The notes beneath the pieces are model-generated. The model saw only the letters and a list, made by a program, of their open reading frames with translations. It made no database searches and was not told the origin of the DNA. Below are positions 1 to 7,463 of a stretch of 24,381 nucleotides of DNA, piece by piece. Made by a program: the position numbers and the translations under genes. The first letter of the stretch is position 1. Each line of letters opens with the position of its first letter. The stretch spans positions 1 through 24,381 of the forward strand of contig WFUI01000181.1 in NCBI GenBank assembly GCA_015485035.1, read 5' to 3'. The stretch is from Mariprofundus sp. GTDB lineage: Bacteria; Pseudomonadota; Zetaproteobacteria; Mariprofundales; Mariprofundaceae.

Positions 1-68
1 GCTTTCAACTCGACTTTGAGGTGTGAATTCCGTACTCTGCGCGGCGTTGAAATGTGAGGTGATCGTAG

Positions 69-1196
69 ATGGCGGATTCGATGACTAAGGCGATACTGGC
101 ACTGGCCGATGGGCAGGTTTTCCATGGCGAGGCCTTTGGTGCCATTGGAAATACAGTTGGTGAAGTTTGCTTCAACACATCGATGACCGGTTATCAGGAA
201 ATCCTCACCGACCCTTCCTATACGGATCAGATTATCACATTTACCTATCCTCATATCGGCAATGTCGGCATTAATCCGAATGATATGGAGTCAGATTCGG
301 TTTCAGTGCGTGGTTGTATTGTGCGTGCACCGTCCCGTATTACTTCAAATTATCGGGCTGAAGGTGATCTGGATGCCTGGCTGGCGGATCATGGCGTGGT
401 CGGCATTGCCGGCATCGATACACGGGCACTGGTTCGGAATCTGCGTGATAACGGCGCCCAGAACGGAGTCATTGCTTCCGATGGTATGTCTGAAGCTGAT
501 GCGGTGGCCAGAGCTCGTGAATGGGTCGGGCTGGACGGGCGTGATCTGGTCGGTCAGGTCAGCTGTGAAAATCAGCGGCAGTGGCGGCAGGGAAGCTATG
601 ACCTCGATCGTGGTGATTTTCAGAGCCCTGAATGCGCCAAACATGTGGTCGCATTCGATTTTGGTTGTAAACGTAATATATTTCGCAAGCTGGCGGATCG
701 CGGTTTAAAGGTGACCATTGTTCCGGCATCTGCTTCGGCTGCCGATGTGCTGGCCATGAATCCGGATGGTATTTTTCTCTCCAACGGGCCGGGGGATCCG
801 GCCGCTGTCGGTTATGCTGTCGAGACGATCCGGGAATTGCTGTATGCGGATACGCCGATATTTGGCATCTGTATGGGCCACCAGTTGCTTTCTCAGGCGC
901 TGGGGTTGTCGACATTTAAGCTCAAATTCGGTCATCGTGGTGGCAATCACCCCGTTAAGGATGAAACCACGGGTAAAATAGAGATCACCAGTCAGAATCA
1001 TGGTTTCGCCGTAGCCGATGATCATATTCCGGCGCATGTTGAGATCACGCATCGTTCCCTGTTTGATGGTACTATTGAAGGCCTGCAGGTGAAAGGGAAA
1101 CCGATTTTTTCCGTGCAGTATCACCCCGAGGCGAGTCCCGGCCCGCAGGATGCCGATTATCTGTTCGATCGTTTTGCCGGGCTGATAAACGGCTGA
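69..1196 (+). CDS. carA: Carbamoyl-phosphate synthase small (glutaminase) subunit
   Basis: CarA hydrolyses glutamine and passes ammonia to the large subunit CarB, which makes carbamoyl phosphate for pyrimidine and arginine synthesis in the cytoplasm. The 375-residue product has the family's usual length. The N-terminal CPSase domain has the typical FNTSMTGYQEILTDPSY block, and the C-terminal half is a class I glutamine amidotransferase. The nucleophile is Cys268 in FGICMGHQ, and His352 and Glu354 in YHPEASPGP complete the triad. The start at 69 is preferred because GAGGTGAT (56-63) lies 5 bases upstream; an in-frame ATG at 81 would be too far from it. carB does not follow: the next gene is convergent, beyond a terminator, so the two subunits are not co-transcribed from here downstream. 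Confidence 0.97.
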   Translation: MADSMTKAILALADGQVFHGEAFGAIGNTVGEVCFNTSMTGYQEILTDPSYTDQIITFTYPHIGNVGINPNDMESDSVSVRGCIVRAPSRITSNYRAEGDLDAWLADHGVVGIAGIDTRALVRNLRDNGAQNGVIASDGMSEADAVARAREWVGLDGRDLVGQVSCENQRQWRQGSYDLDRGDFQSPECAKHVVAFDFGCKRNIFRKLADRGLKVTIVPASASAADVLAMNPDGIFLSNGPGDPAAVGYAVETIRELLYADTPIFGICMGHQLLSQALGLSTFKLKFGHRGGNHPVKDETTGKIEITSQNHGFAVADDHIPAHVEITHRSLFDGTIEGLQVKGKPIFSVQYHPEASPGPQDADYLFDRFAGLING

Positions 1197-1205
1197 TTTT
1201 TGTTT

Positions 1206-1227
1206 GGCCCTGAAAAGGGCTGTTTTC
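1206..1227 (+). terminator. Rho-independent terminator after carA
   Basis: A GCCCT/AGGGC stem (1207-1211 with 1216-1220) closes a GAAA tetraloop and is followed by TGTTTT. It begins 10 bases after the carA stop. The stem is short and the T tract is interrupted by G, so strength is moderate. Read on the minus strand the hairpin is not followed by a T tract, so it is unlikely to stop the convergent gene. Confidence 0.6.
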
Positions 1228-1247
1228 AGTTCTGCTTTGATTTCAGA

Positions 1248-1961
1248 CTATTCCTGTGTTGCATTGAAAGGCCGGAGGCTGTCTCCATATAATTCCTGAA
1301 AGCGGTTTTCGGGTATGAGTACAGGCATGATAACACCGGTAGCATTAAGCTGTTTCCACAGGGCTTCAGCTGCTGCTTTATCTGTCGGCGGGAATGTAAA
1401 ACGTTTGACAGGAATCGGAACCGTACGTTGTTGGTGACGGTACTTTCTTCCCGTGCTTTCCAGTTTCTTTTGCATGCTTTCAGCATATTTCGCTTGATAA
1501 AAACGGCCCAGCCCAATCAGATAGTCCGCTTTACCGGCTTTAATCACAGTCGTTTCAATATTATGTTGCTGCCAGAGTCTGGCGGCTGCATGAGCCTGTT
1601 TGCTGCTGTGGAACAGTTCCGCATCATCAAAGGCGTGCATGGTTAAATCTTCCCTGCGTTGAATGGTGAGTGGTTCAAGATGCATGGCAGCAAGACGATT
1701 CTCCAGTGCTGTCATACCCTCTTTCGAAATTACGCGCCGGGTTACAACTCGCCACAGTTGTGGTCGGGTTCGTTGTTCCGGTTGCATGGAGGGCCCGGGC
1801 AGAAGGCTGGATGCAGTGTGCGGGCTGTCTGTCTCAATCGGGACCGTGGGAAGACTTGCCAGTACGGCCGGCGGGGCAGGTGCAGGCAACGGAGATTGCC
1901 AGGATAGCCATGCAAGACCAGCCAGCATTGCGGTCAGGGTCAGGCGCCAGAGTGTTTTCAT
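1248..1961 (-). CDS. Membrane-anchored SPOR-like protein of unknown role
   Basis: This 237-residue protein has one N-terminal hydrophobic segment (about residues 5-23) after a short basic start. A proline/alanine-rich linker (about 24-60) and a soluble basic domain follow. The protein is therefore probably held in the inner membrane and faces the periplasm. Residues about 145-230 contain two weak repeats of the SPOR type: LIGLGRF with a following helix, then VKRFTFPP with a following helix and a hydrophobic strand. SPOR domains bind denuded peptidoglycan at division sites; that role here is inference only. The gene is convergent with carA and divergent from an M50 protease. I do not recognise a named family for the whole protein. 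It could also be a general sporulation-related or cell-envelope hypothetical. Confidence 0.8.
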   Translation of the reverse strand: MKTLWRLTLTAMLAGLAWLSWQSPLPAPAPPAVLASLPTVPIETDSPHTASSLLPGPSMQPEQRTRPQLWRVVTRRVISKEGMTALENRLAAMHLEPLTIQRREDLTMHAFDDAELFHSSKQAHAAARLWQQHNIETTVIKAGKADYLIGLGRFYQAKYAESMQKKLESTGRKYRHQQRTVPIPVKRFTFPPTDKAAAEALWKQLNATGVIMPVLIPENRFQELYGDSLRPFNATQE

Positions 1962-2001
1962 GTTACCGGAACATGTGTGATTATGATGAGCATAGCGAAA
2001 T

Positions 2002-2029
2002 ACTATACTATCGGGCAGTCACTTTTTAA
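2002..2029 (-). promoter_or_regulatory. Candidate sigma-70 promoter for the SPOR-like gene
   Basis: Read on the minus strand, TTAAAA (2029-2024) and TATAGT (2007-2002) are separated by 16 bases. The -10 matches the consensus at five of six positions and the -35 at four. Transcription would start near 1995, giving a leader of about 34 bases before the ATG at 1961. The site lies in the 174-base divergent gap. No equally good promoter was found for the plus-strand protease gene. Confidence 0.35.
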
Positions 2030-2135
2030 GGAAACTCTGAAACACCGGAATATCGTTGGTGCATTATAGACTATTTATAGTTCTGACAGGAAATGGATGG
2101 GTGAAATCCGGACTGATTTATGCTTGAGTGCATGC

Positions 2136-2795
2136 ATGAATATTGATGCGATAATACAGGGAATCAGTACCTGGGCATTGCCTGTGCTGTTTGCCATTGT
2201 GCTGCATGAAGTGGCCCATGGCTGGGTGGCGGACAAACTGGGTGATAACACGGCCCGTTTTATGGGCCGGTTAACGCTGAATCCAATCAAACATATTGAT
2301 CCGATCGGCACTGTTTTGATTCCTGTGCTGCTACTGGTGGTTGGTTCACCCTTCCTGTTCGGTTATGCCAAGCCGGTTCCGATTAATTTTCGTAAACTGA
2401 GGAATCCAAAACGTGATATGATCTGGGTGGCTTTGGCCGGACCGGTGACCAATCTTTTGCTGGCTCTCATTTCAACACTTGTACTTGCCGTTACAGTGAA
2501 TATGCCGGGGTCGATGGAATGGGTTTCCCAGCCATTGGCGTTGATGTGTCAGGCATCAATTATTATCAATGTCGTGCTTTGTATCTTTAATCTTTTGCCA
2601 CTGCCGCCACTGGATGGCGGGCGTGTCGCGGTCGGTTTGTTGCCGGGGCCGATGGCTTATCAACTTTCCCGTCTTGAGCCGTTCGGGTTTCTGATCATTA
2701 TTCTTTTGCTGGTTTCCGGTGTGTTACAATCAGTCATCGGCCCGTTGATTATGGGTAGCGCCGGAGCTCTGATCAATCTCGCTTTGCCAGGGTGA
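2136..2795 (+). CDS. M50-family site-2 protease (membrane zinc metalloprotease)
   Basis: This is an integral inner-membrane intramembrane protease of the short M50B type that lacks PDZ domains. The zinc motif HEVAH (His24, Glu25, His28) lies in the first membrane helix, an ALAGPVTNLLLAL segment is in the middle, and LPLPPLDGG supplies the third metal ligand near the C-terminal helices. Substrate is unknown for most members of this subgroup. I chose the ATG at 2136 because homologous proteins begin a similar distance before the HExxH helix. An in-frame ATG at 2097 has a better Shine-Dalgarno (ACAGGA, 2086-2091) and would add 13 residues, so the start is not settled. A second M50 protease, RseP, is encoded at 8605. 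This gene is followed by a separate promoter and leader for rpsB. Confidence 0.88.
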   Translation: MNIDAIIQGISTWALPVLFAIVLHEVAHGWVADKLGDNTARFMGRLTLNPIKHIDPIGTVLIPVLLLVVGSPFLFGYAKPVPINFRKLRNPKRDMIWVALAGPVTNLLLALISTLVLAVTVNMPGSMEWVSQPLALMCQASIIINVVLCIFNLLPLPPLDGGRVAVGLLPGPMAYQLSRLEPFGFLIIILLLVSGVLQSVIGPLIMGSAGALINLALPG

Positions 2796-2817
2796 TGATT
2801 CATTAATCCGTCAGAGC

Positions 2818-2846
2818 TTGCTATTCACAGGTGATTTCGCTAGAAA
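2818..2846 (+). promoter_or_regulatory. Candidate sigma-70 promoter of the rpsB operon
   Basis: TTGCTA (2818-2823) and TAGAAA (2841-2846) are spaced by exactly 17 bases, each with four of six consensus matches. The bases after the -10, GCGCGCC, form a GC-rich discriminator, which is usual at growth-rate and stringently controlled ribosomal promoters. Transcription would start near 2853 and give a leader of about 100 bases before rpsB. Confidence 0.38.
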
Positions 2847-2870
2847 GCGCGCCGCTCGAGAGGGCGAATA

Positions 2871-2930
2871 CGCACACCGTTCAAAACCATTGTGCCTGTT
2901 TTATAGCAAATAAACAGGTGCGGACGGTGG
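2871..2930 (+). promoter_or_regulatory. Structured 5' leader of rpsB, possible S2 autoregulation site
   Basis: Two nested helices can be drawn. The outer one pairs CACCGT (2875-2880) with ACGGTG (2924-2929). The inner one pairs CCTGTTT (2895-2901) with AAACAGG (2912-2918) around a 10-base loop. The outer helix ends 15 bases before the GGAGG of rpsB. S2 is known to repress rpsB-tsf translation through its mRNA leader in E. coli and relatives. That this leader works the same way is inference; I did not recognise specific consensus bases of the known leader. Confidence 0.4.
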
Positions 2931-2955
2931 AGGATAAAACAATCGGAGGACTTGA

Positions 2956-3711
2956 ATGTCTCAATTTACTATGAAACAACTGCTTGAAGCTGGTGTGCAC
3001 TTTGGCCATCAGACCCGTCGCTGGAACCCGAAAATGGCCCCTTATATTTTCGGCAAACGTAACGGTATCCATATCATCGATCTGCAGAAAACACTGCGTA
3101 TGGCCAATGAAGCCTATTCATTCATGCAGGAACTGGCAGCGGCCGGCGGTCGTGTACTGTATGTTGGAACCAAGCGCCAGGCCCGCGATGCGGTGAAAGA
3201 AGAATCTTCCCGTGCCGGCCATTTTTATGTGAATCACCGCTGGCTGGGTGGGACGTTAACCAATTTCGCCACGGTTCAGCAGTCTGTTCGCAAGATGAAA
3301 GATTTGCAGCGCCAGAAGGAAGAGGGCGTCTTTGAGTTGTTGACCAAGAAGGAAGCACTGCAGTTACAGCGTCAGCTGGATAAACTGGAGCGTTCGCTGG
3401 GCGGAATCAAGGAAATGAACGATCTTCCGGACTGTCTGTTTGTGATTGATGTGCGCAAGGAAGAGCTGGCTGTGAAAGAGGCCCAGAAACTGGGTATTCC
3501 GGTTGTGGCTGTGGTGGATAGTAACTGTGATCCATCAGGTATTGACTATATTGTGCCGGGTAATGACGATGCTATCCGTGCTGTTCGCCTGTTCTGCAGC
3601 AAGGTTGCAGATGCATTGCTGGAAGGTGCTGAAGCATGGCAGCTGGAAAATGCCGAGGACGGCGCAGACCTGGTTGAAGCCATGGCTGTTGATGAAGCAG
3701 AAGCTGCATAG
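2956..3711 (+). CDS. rpsB: 30S ribosomal protein S2
   Basis: S2 binds late in small-subunit assembly on the solvent side, between head and body. The 251-residue product has the invariant opening [22 protein letters not shown], the [11 protein letters not shown] block and the C-terminal [24 protein letters not shown] segment, followed by an acidic alanine-rich tail. GGAGG at 2945-2949 sits 6 bases before the ATG. It is followed after 40 bases by tsf, with no terminator visible in the gap. The rpsB-tsf-pyrH-frr order is the standard bacterial one. Confidence 0.98.
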   Translation: MSQFTMKQLLEAGVHFGHQTRRWNPKMAPYIFGKRNGIHIIDLQKTLRMANEAYSFMQELAAAGGRVLYVGTKRQARDAVKEESSRAGHFYVNHRWLGGTLTNFATVQQSVRKMKDLQRQKEEGVFELLTKKEALQLQRQLDKLERSLGGIKEMNDLPDCLFVIDVRKEELAVKEAQKLGIPVVAVVDSNCDPSGIDYIVPGNDDAIRAVRLFCSKVADALLEGAEAWQLENAEDGADLVEAMAVDEAEAA

Positions 3712-3751
3712 GCTAACTAAATTAATTTAAAAACAACGGAGACGAATTAAA

Positions 3752-4627
3752 ATGGCAATTACTGCTGCAGATGTAAAAAAACTGCGTGAATTAAGTGGCG
3801 CGGGTATGATGGATTGCAAAAAAGCATTGGCTGAAACTGATGGCAATATTGATGCTGCAGTCGATTTTCTGCGTAAAAAGGGTCTGTCTGCCGCCTCCAA
3901 AAAAGCAGGTCGTGTCGCTGCTGAGGGCGTGGTGGTTGCTGTATCGGAAGGCAATGTTGGCGTGGTGCTGGAAGTCAACGCTGAGACTGATTTTGTAAGC
4001 AAGAATGATCAGTTTATTGATTTTGTAAATGCGGTTGCTGCGCTGATTATCAAAGAGAACCCGGCCGATGTGGAAGCATTGAAAGCACTTCCTTTTGATG
4101 ATGAGCTTAATGTTGAGCAGGCTCTTTCCCAGCTGATTGCTACCATTGGTGAGAACATGAGTATTCGCCGGTTTGGTCGTATTGAAGTGGATGCAGGCAT
4201 GGTTGCTTCCTACGTGCATGGCGGAGGAAAAATTGGTGTGTTGATTGGCATCGAAGGTGATGTGGATGCCGACCTGGCACGTGGTGTTGCAATGCATGTG
4301 GCGGCAGCCAACCCGCGTTTTATTGCGCGTGCCGACGTCGATGCGGAATCTGCTGAACGTGAGCGTGCGGTTCTATCTGAACGCGCGATTGCCAGCGGCA
4401 AGCCTGAAGCTATTGTCGATAAAATTGTGACAGGTCAGATGAACAAGTTCTATTCTGAAGTCTGTCTGCTGGAGCAGGATTTTGTTATGGATACCGACCT
4501 GACAGTTGGCAAGGCACTGGGCGATGCGAAACCGGTCAGTATGTTCCGTTTCCAGCTTGGTGAGGGTATCGAGAAGAAAGAGGAAGATTTCGCAGCCGAA
4601 GTGGCCGCTCAGATTCAGGGTAGCTGA
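3752..4627 (+). CDS. tsf: Elongation factor Ts
   Basis: EF-Ts is the nucleotide exchange factor that releases GDP from EF-Tu. The N-terminal UBA-like domain begins with VKKLRELSGAGMMDCKKAL, and the TDFV signature that touches EF-Tu is at residues 79-82, the same position as in E. coli. The length of 291 residues is normal. A GGAG-containing purine run lies 9-15 bases before the ATG. The 40-base gap from rpsB is AT-rich and contains no clear hairpin, so read-through from the rpsB promoter is likely. Confidence 0.98.
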   Translation: MAITAADVKKLRELSGAGMMDCKKALAETDGNIDAAVDFLRKKGLSAASKKAGRVAAEGVVVAVSEGNVGVVLEVNAETDFVSKNDQFIDFVNAVAALIIKENPADVEALKALPFDDELNVEQALSQLIATIGENMSIRRFGRIEVDAGMVASYVHGGGKIGVLIGIEGDVDADLARGVAMHVAAANPRFIARADVDAESAERERAVLSERAIASGKPEAIVDKIVTGQMNKFYSEVCLLEQDFVMDTDLTVGKALGDAKPVSMFRFQLGEGIEKKEEDFAAEVAAQIQGS

Positions 4628-4633
4628 TCGCAG

Positions 4634-5389
4634 ATGTCAGCAGCTTCCGGAGACAGTTCACAGGATAGTGGGCAGAAGCGCCCGTATAAGCGGGTGCTGC
4701 TAAAGCTTTCCGGCGAGGTGTTGATGGGCGATACCGCATTCGGTATCGATACCGAAACGATCAATCGTCTGGCTGCTGAACTGATCGAGGTACAGCAGTC
4801 CGGCGTTGAGCTGGCTGTCGTGATAGGCGGTGGCAATATTTTCCGTGGCATGAGCGGGATGGCTTCGGGCATGGACCGAACCAGCGCCGACTATATGGGT
4901 ATGCTCGCAACGGTAATGAATGCGATTGCCTTACAGGATGCCATTGAGCGCCAGGGTGCAACTGTGCGAGTGATTTCTGCCCTGTATATCAAGGAAGTGG
5001 CTGAGCCCTATATTCGGCGCAGGGCCGTGCGCCATCTGGAAAAGGGGCGCATCCTTATTTTCGGTTCCGGTACCGGCAATCCCTATTTTACAACCGATAC
5101 GGCAGCCAGTTTGCGTGCTATGGAGATTCAAGCCGATGCGGTACTGAAAGGTACCAAGGTGGATGGCGTGTATACTGCTGATCCGGCTACAGATCCGAAT
5201 GCGACGAAATATGACACTTTGACATTTACCGAAGCTCTGAATCAGCGTCTTGGTGTGATGGATGCGACTGCGATGTCGTTGTGCCGGGATAATCACATGC
5301 CGATTGTTGTGTTTGATGTGACCACACCGGGACAGATGCTCAGAGCAGTATCAGGCGAAGCTGTCGGTACACTGGTTCAGGAGGGATAA
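4634..5389 (+). CDS. pyrH: UMP kinase (uridylate kinase)
   Basis: PyrH phosphorylates UMP to UDP and belongs to the amino acid kinase fold, unlike eukaryotic UMP kinases. The ATP/UMP-binding [15 protein letters not shown] starts at about residue 19. [10 protein letters not shown] and the [13 protein letters not shown] block follow, and the uridine/ATP site VDGVYTADP is near residue 175. The product has 251 residues, with an N-terminal serine- and glutamine-rich extension about 10 residues longer than the E. coli protein. The next in-frame ATG lies inside the kinase core, so 4634 is the natural start. It begins 6 bases after tsf. Confidence 0.97.
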   Translation: MSAASGDSSQDSGQKRPYKRVLLKLSGEVLMGDTAFGIDTETINRLAAELIEVQQSGVELAVVIGGGNIFRGMSGMASGMDRTSADYMGMLATVMNAIALQDAIERQGATVRVISALYIKEVAEPYIRRRAVRHLEKGRILIFGSGTGNPYFTTDTAASLRAMEIQADAVLKGTKVDGVYTADPATDPNATKYDTLTFTEALNQRLGVMDATAMSLCRDNHMPIVVFDVTTPGQMLRAVSGEAVGTLVQEG

Positions 5390-5392
5390 ACC

Positions 5393-5938
5393 ATGAGCAG
5401 TGATATGGAAAACAGAATGCAGAAGTCCATTGCGGCGTTGAAGTCGGAACTGGCCACTATTCGTACGGGACGAGCCAATGCCGCCCTGCTGGATCATGTG
5501 ACGGTGCCGTATTATGGCTCCGAAGTGCCGGTATCACAGATTGGCAGTATCTCCGTGCCGGAGCCGCGCATGCTGATGATTTCGCCGTGGGAAAAGACTA
5601 TTCTGGGCGATCTCGAGAAGGCAATCCTTAAATCCGATCTGGGCCTCAACCCGGCCAGTGATGGTGAAGTGATACGCATCGTACTGCCTGAATTGACCGA
5701 GGATCGCCGCAAGGATCTGGTCAAACAGGTCAAGGCGGTTGGTGAGAGGGCCAAGGTGTCGATACGAAATATTCGGCGCGATGCCAATGATGCTGTCAAA
5801 AAGCAGGTGAAGGATGAGGGTTTGTCCGAAGATGAAAGCAAACGCTTGCAGGATCGCATCCAGAAAATTACCGATCGTTTTGTATCCGAAATTGATCAGA
5901 TTGTCGAGCACAAAGAAAAAGATATCCTGACAGTTTGA
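5393..5938 (+). CDS. frr: Ribosome recycling factor
   Basis: RRF, with EF-G, splits post-termination ribosomes. The 181-residue product shows the TIRTGRANAALLDHVTVPYYG signature near the N terminus, the hinge-domain PEPRMLMISPWEK, and the arginine-rich VSIRNIRRDANDAVKK of the long three-helix bundle. GAGG at 5381-5384 lies 8 bases before the ATG and overlaps the end of pyrH, whose stop is 3 bases upstream. The gene's stop codon overlaps the uppS start (TGATG). Confidence 0.98.
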   Translation: MSSDMENRMQKSIAALKSELATIRTGRANAALLDHVTVPYYGSEVPVSQIGSISVPEPRMLMISPWEKTILGDLEKAILKSDLGLNPASDGEVIRIVLPELTEDRRKDLVKQVKAVGERAKVSIRNIRRDANDAVKKQVKDEGLSEDESKRLQDRIQKITDRFVSEIDQIVEHKEKDILTV

Positions 5939-6690
5939 TGTCTGCATCTGCATCGGGGGCTAGCCCCGCTCTGCCAGTACATGTGGGTATTATCATGGAT
6001 GGCAATGGCCGCTGGGCCCGGGCCAGAGGGAAAAATCGTCTTGCCGGACATAAACAGGGTGCCGAGGTAGCACGCAATGTCGTTCGCTGGGCCAAAGAGT
6101 TCGGCATCAAGCAAATCTCCCTGTATGCATTTTCAACAGAAAATTGGGAACGGCCAAAGCTGGAAGTGCGCGGGTTGATGAATTTGCTGGCGATACTGCT
6201 GCCCAAAACGTTGCCTGAAATGATGCAAAATGAAGTTCGCTTTCGTATTCTGGGTGACCTGTCTCCACTACCGGGAAGTGCCCGAAAAGCCGTTGAACTG
6301 GCATGCAGTAATACAGCTAACAATACCGGAATCGACCTGATTCTGTGTCTGAACTATGGCGGGCAGCAGGAGATTATCGCGGCAGTAAAGCAGACGCTGC
6401 AATGGGTTCAGACACAATCCGATCCTCAGCAGGCATTGACTGCACTGAATCCCGAGCAGTTCCGGAATCTGATGTGGCGTCATAATATTGCACCACTGGA
6501 TTTGCTGATCCGTACCGGTGGTGAGATGCGTATCTCCAACTTTCATTTGTGGGATGCTGCCTATGCCGAACTTTATTTTTCCAGTGTATTGTGGCCGGAT
6601 TTCAGCCGGAAGGATCTGCAGGTGGCTCTGGATGAATATGCATCCAGGGAACGGCGTTACGGTTTGACCAGCGAGCAGCTTGAAACATGA
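5938..6690 (+). CDS. uppS: Undecaprenyl diphosphate synthase (cis-prenyltransferase)
   Basis: UppS condenses isopentenyl diphosphate units onto farnesyl diphosphate to make the C55 lipid carrier for peptidoglycan and O-antigen. The cis-prenyltransferase motif IIMDGNGRWAR is present with catalytic Asp21. Further motifs are SLYAFSTENWERP, ILCLNYGGQQEI and the C-terminal LLIRTGGEMRISNFHLWDAAYAE. I chose the ATG at 5938, which shares one base with the frr stop, giving 250 residues. An adjacent TTG at 5935 would add one residue. The end overlaps cdsA by ATGA. Confidence 0.97.
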   Translation: MSASASGASPALPVHVGIIMDGNGRWARARGKNRLAGHKQGAEVARNVVRWAKEFGIKQISLYAFSTENWERPKLEVRGLMNLLAILLPKTLPEMMQNEVRFRILGDLSPLPGSARKAVELACSNTANNTGIDLILCLNYGGQQEIIAAVKQTLQWVQTQSDPQQALTALNPEQFRNLMWRHNIAPLDLLIRTGGEMRISNFHLWDAAYAELYFSSVLWPDFSRKDLQVALDEYASRERRYGLTSEQLET

Positions 6691-7463
6691 GCGAGCTGGC
6701 CAAACGTGTGATTACCGCAGTGGTTCTGCTACTGCTGGTGTATGGCTGGTATGTTCAGCTGTCATCGCCGTGGTTCGAGCGGGGGCTGGCCCTGCTGGGG
6801 CTGGTGGCCAGTTGTGAACTTGTTCTGCTGATTAAATTGCGACAACCGGTACTGTATATGCTGACAGCACTGGCTGTTTGGGTGGCATTTACACTCTGGC
6901 CGGGTATTGACCTGTTTCTATTGTGTGCCTTTGTCTGGTTCGCACTGTTTGTGGTTGATGCACGTACGAAAACAGCTGCATTCGGCGATTTTTTTGCGGT
7001 GATCTGGTTGCTCGGGTGGGTTTTTGCTTTTGCGCTTGCCATTGCACAAACCCATGGCAGCTCAGCAGGTCAGGGGTTGATCATCGGTGCATGTCTGGCC
7101 GTATGGGTTTCAGATTCGGCGGCCTACTTTGTCGGCCGGGCTATCGGTAAACATAAGCTTTGTCCTGCGATCAGTCCGGGCAAGTCGGTGCAGGGAGCGA
7201 TTGGCGGATTGCTGTTTGGTGTCCCTGTTGCTGTTGTCTGCTGGGTTTATTGGGATGTGCTGCCATTGTTTGCCGCAATCATGCTGGCTATCGTAACGGT
7301 GATTGCAGGCATGCTCGGTGATTTATCGGAATCGGCGGTGAAGCGTATGGTCGGAGCCAAGGACAGTGGTCGCTGGCTGCCCGGACACGGAGGCATTCTG
7401 GATCGAATCGATGCGATTATTATGGCGGTTCCGGTGGCATGGCTGTTGTGGGCTATGCAATGA
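6687..7463 (+). CDS. cdsA: Phosphatidate cytidylyltransferase (CDP-diacylglycerol synthase)
   Basis: CdsA converts phosphatidic acid and CTP to CDP-diacylglycerol, the precursor of all membrane phospholipids. The 258-residue product has about seven hydrophobic segments. Its C-terminal third carries the family signature SDLSESAVKRMVGAKDSGRWLPGHGGILDRIDA in the form GDLSESAVKR...KDSG..LPGHGGILDRID, with the metal-binding aspartates. An upstream SDSAAYFVGRAIGKHKLCPAISPGKS block is also typical. Both ends overlap neighbours by ATGA (uppS upstream, dxr downstream), which suggests translational coupling. Confidence 0.96.
   Translation: MSELAKRVITAVVLLLLVYGWYVQLSSPWFERGLALLGLVASCELVLLIKLRQPVLYMLTALAVWVAFTLWPGIDLFLLCAFVWFALFVVDARTKTAAFGDFFAVIWLLGWVFAFALAIAQTHGSSAGQGLIIGACLAVWVSDSAAYFVGRAIGKHKLCPAISPGKSVQGAIGGLLFGVPVAVVCWVYWDVLPLFAAIMLAIVTVIAGMLGDLSESAVKRMVGAKDSGRWLPGHGGILDRIDAIIMAVPVAWLLWAMQ

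Noticed and set aside
1..57. Open frame at the left edge ending in TGA at 55-57, a possible tail of an upstream gene
   Set aside because: Only 18 codons are visible, no family can be recognised, and another frame ends at 24-26; nothing decides between them.
705..1124. 139-codon minus-strand frame inside carA
   Set aside because: Antisense shadow of carA with no ribosome binding site or domain.
1659..2029. Three overlapping plus-strand frames opposite the SPOR-like gene
   Set aside because: No ribosome binding site; the minus-strand frame has an anchor segment and a plausible domain, so it is the better gene.
2881..3072. 63-codon minus-strand frame over the rpsB leader and start
   Set aside because: It overlaps the conserved S2 coding start and has no start signal or family match.
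3791..4297. 168-codon open frame on the minus strand inside tsf
   Set aside because: It is wholly antisense to a well-supported conserved gene, and its translation has no recognisable domain.
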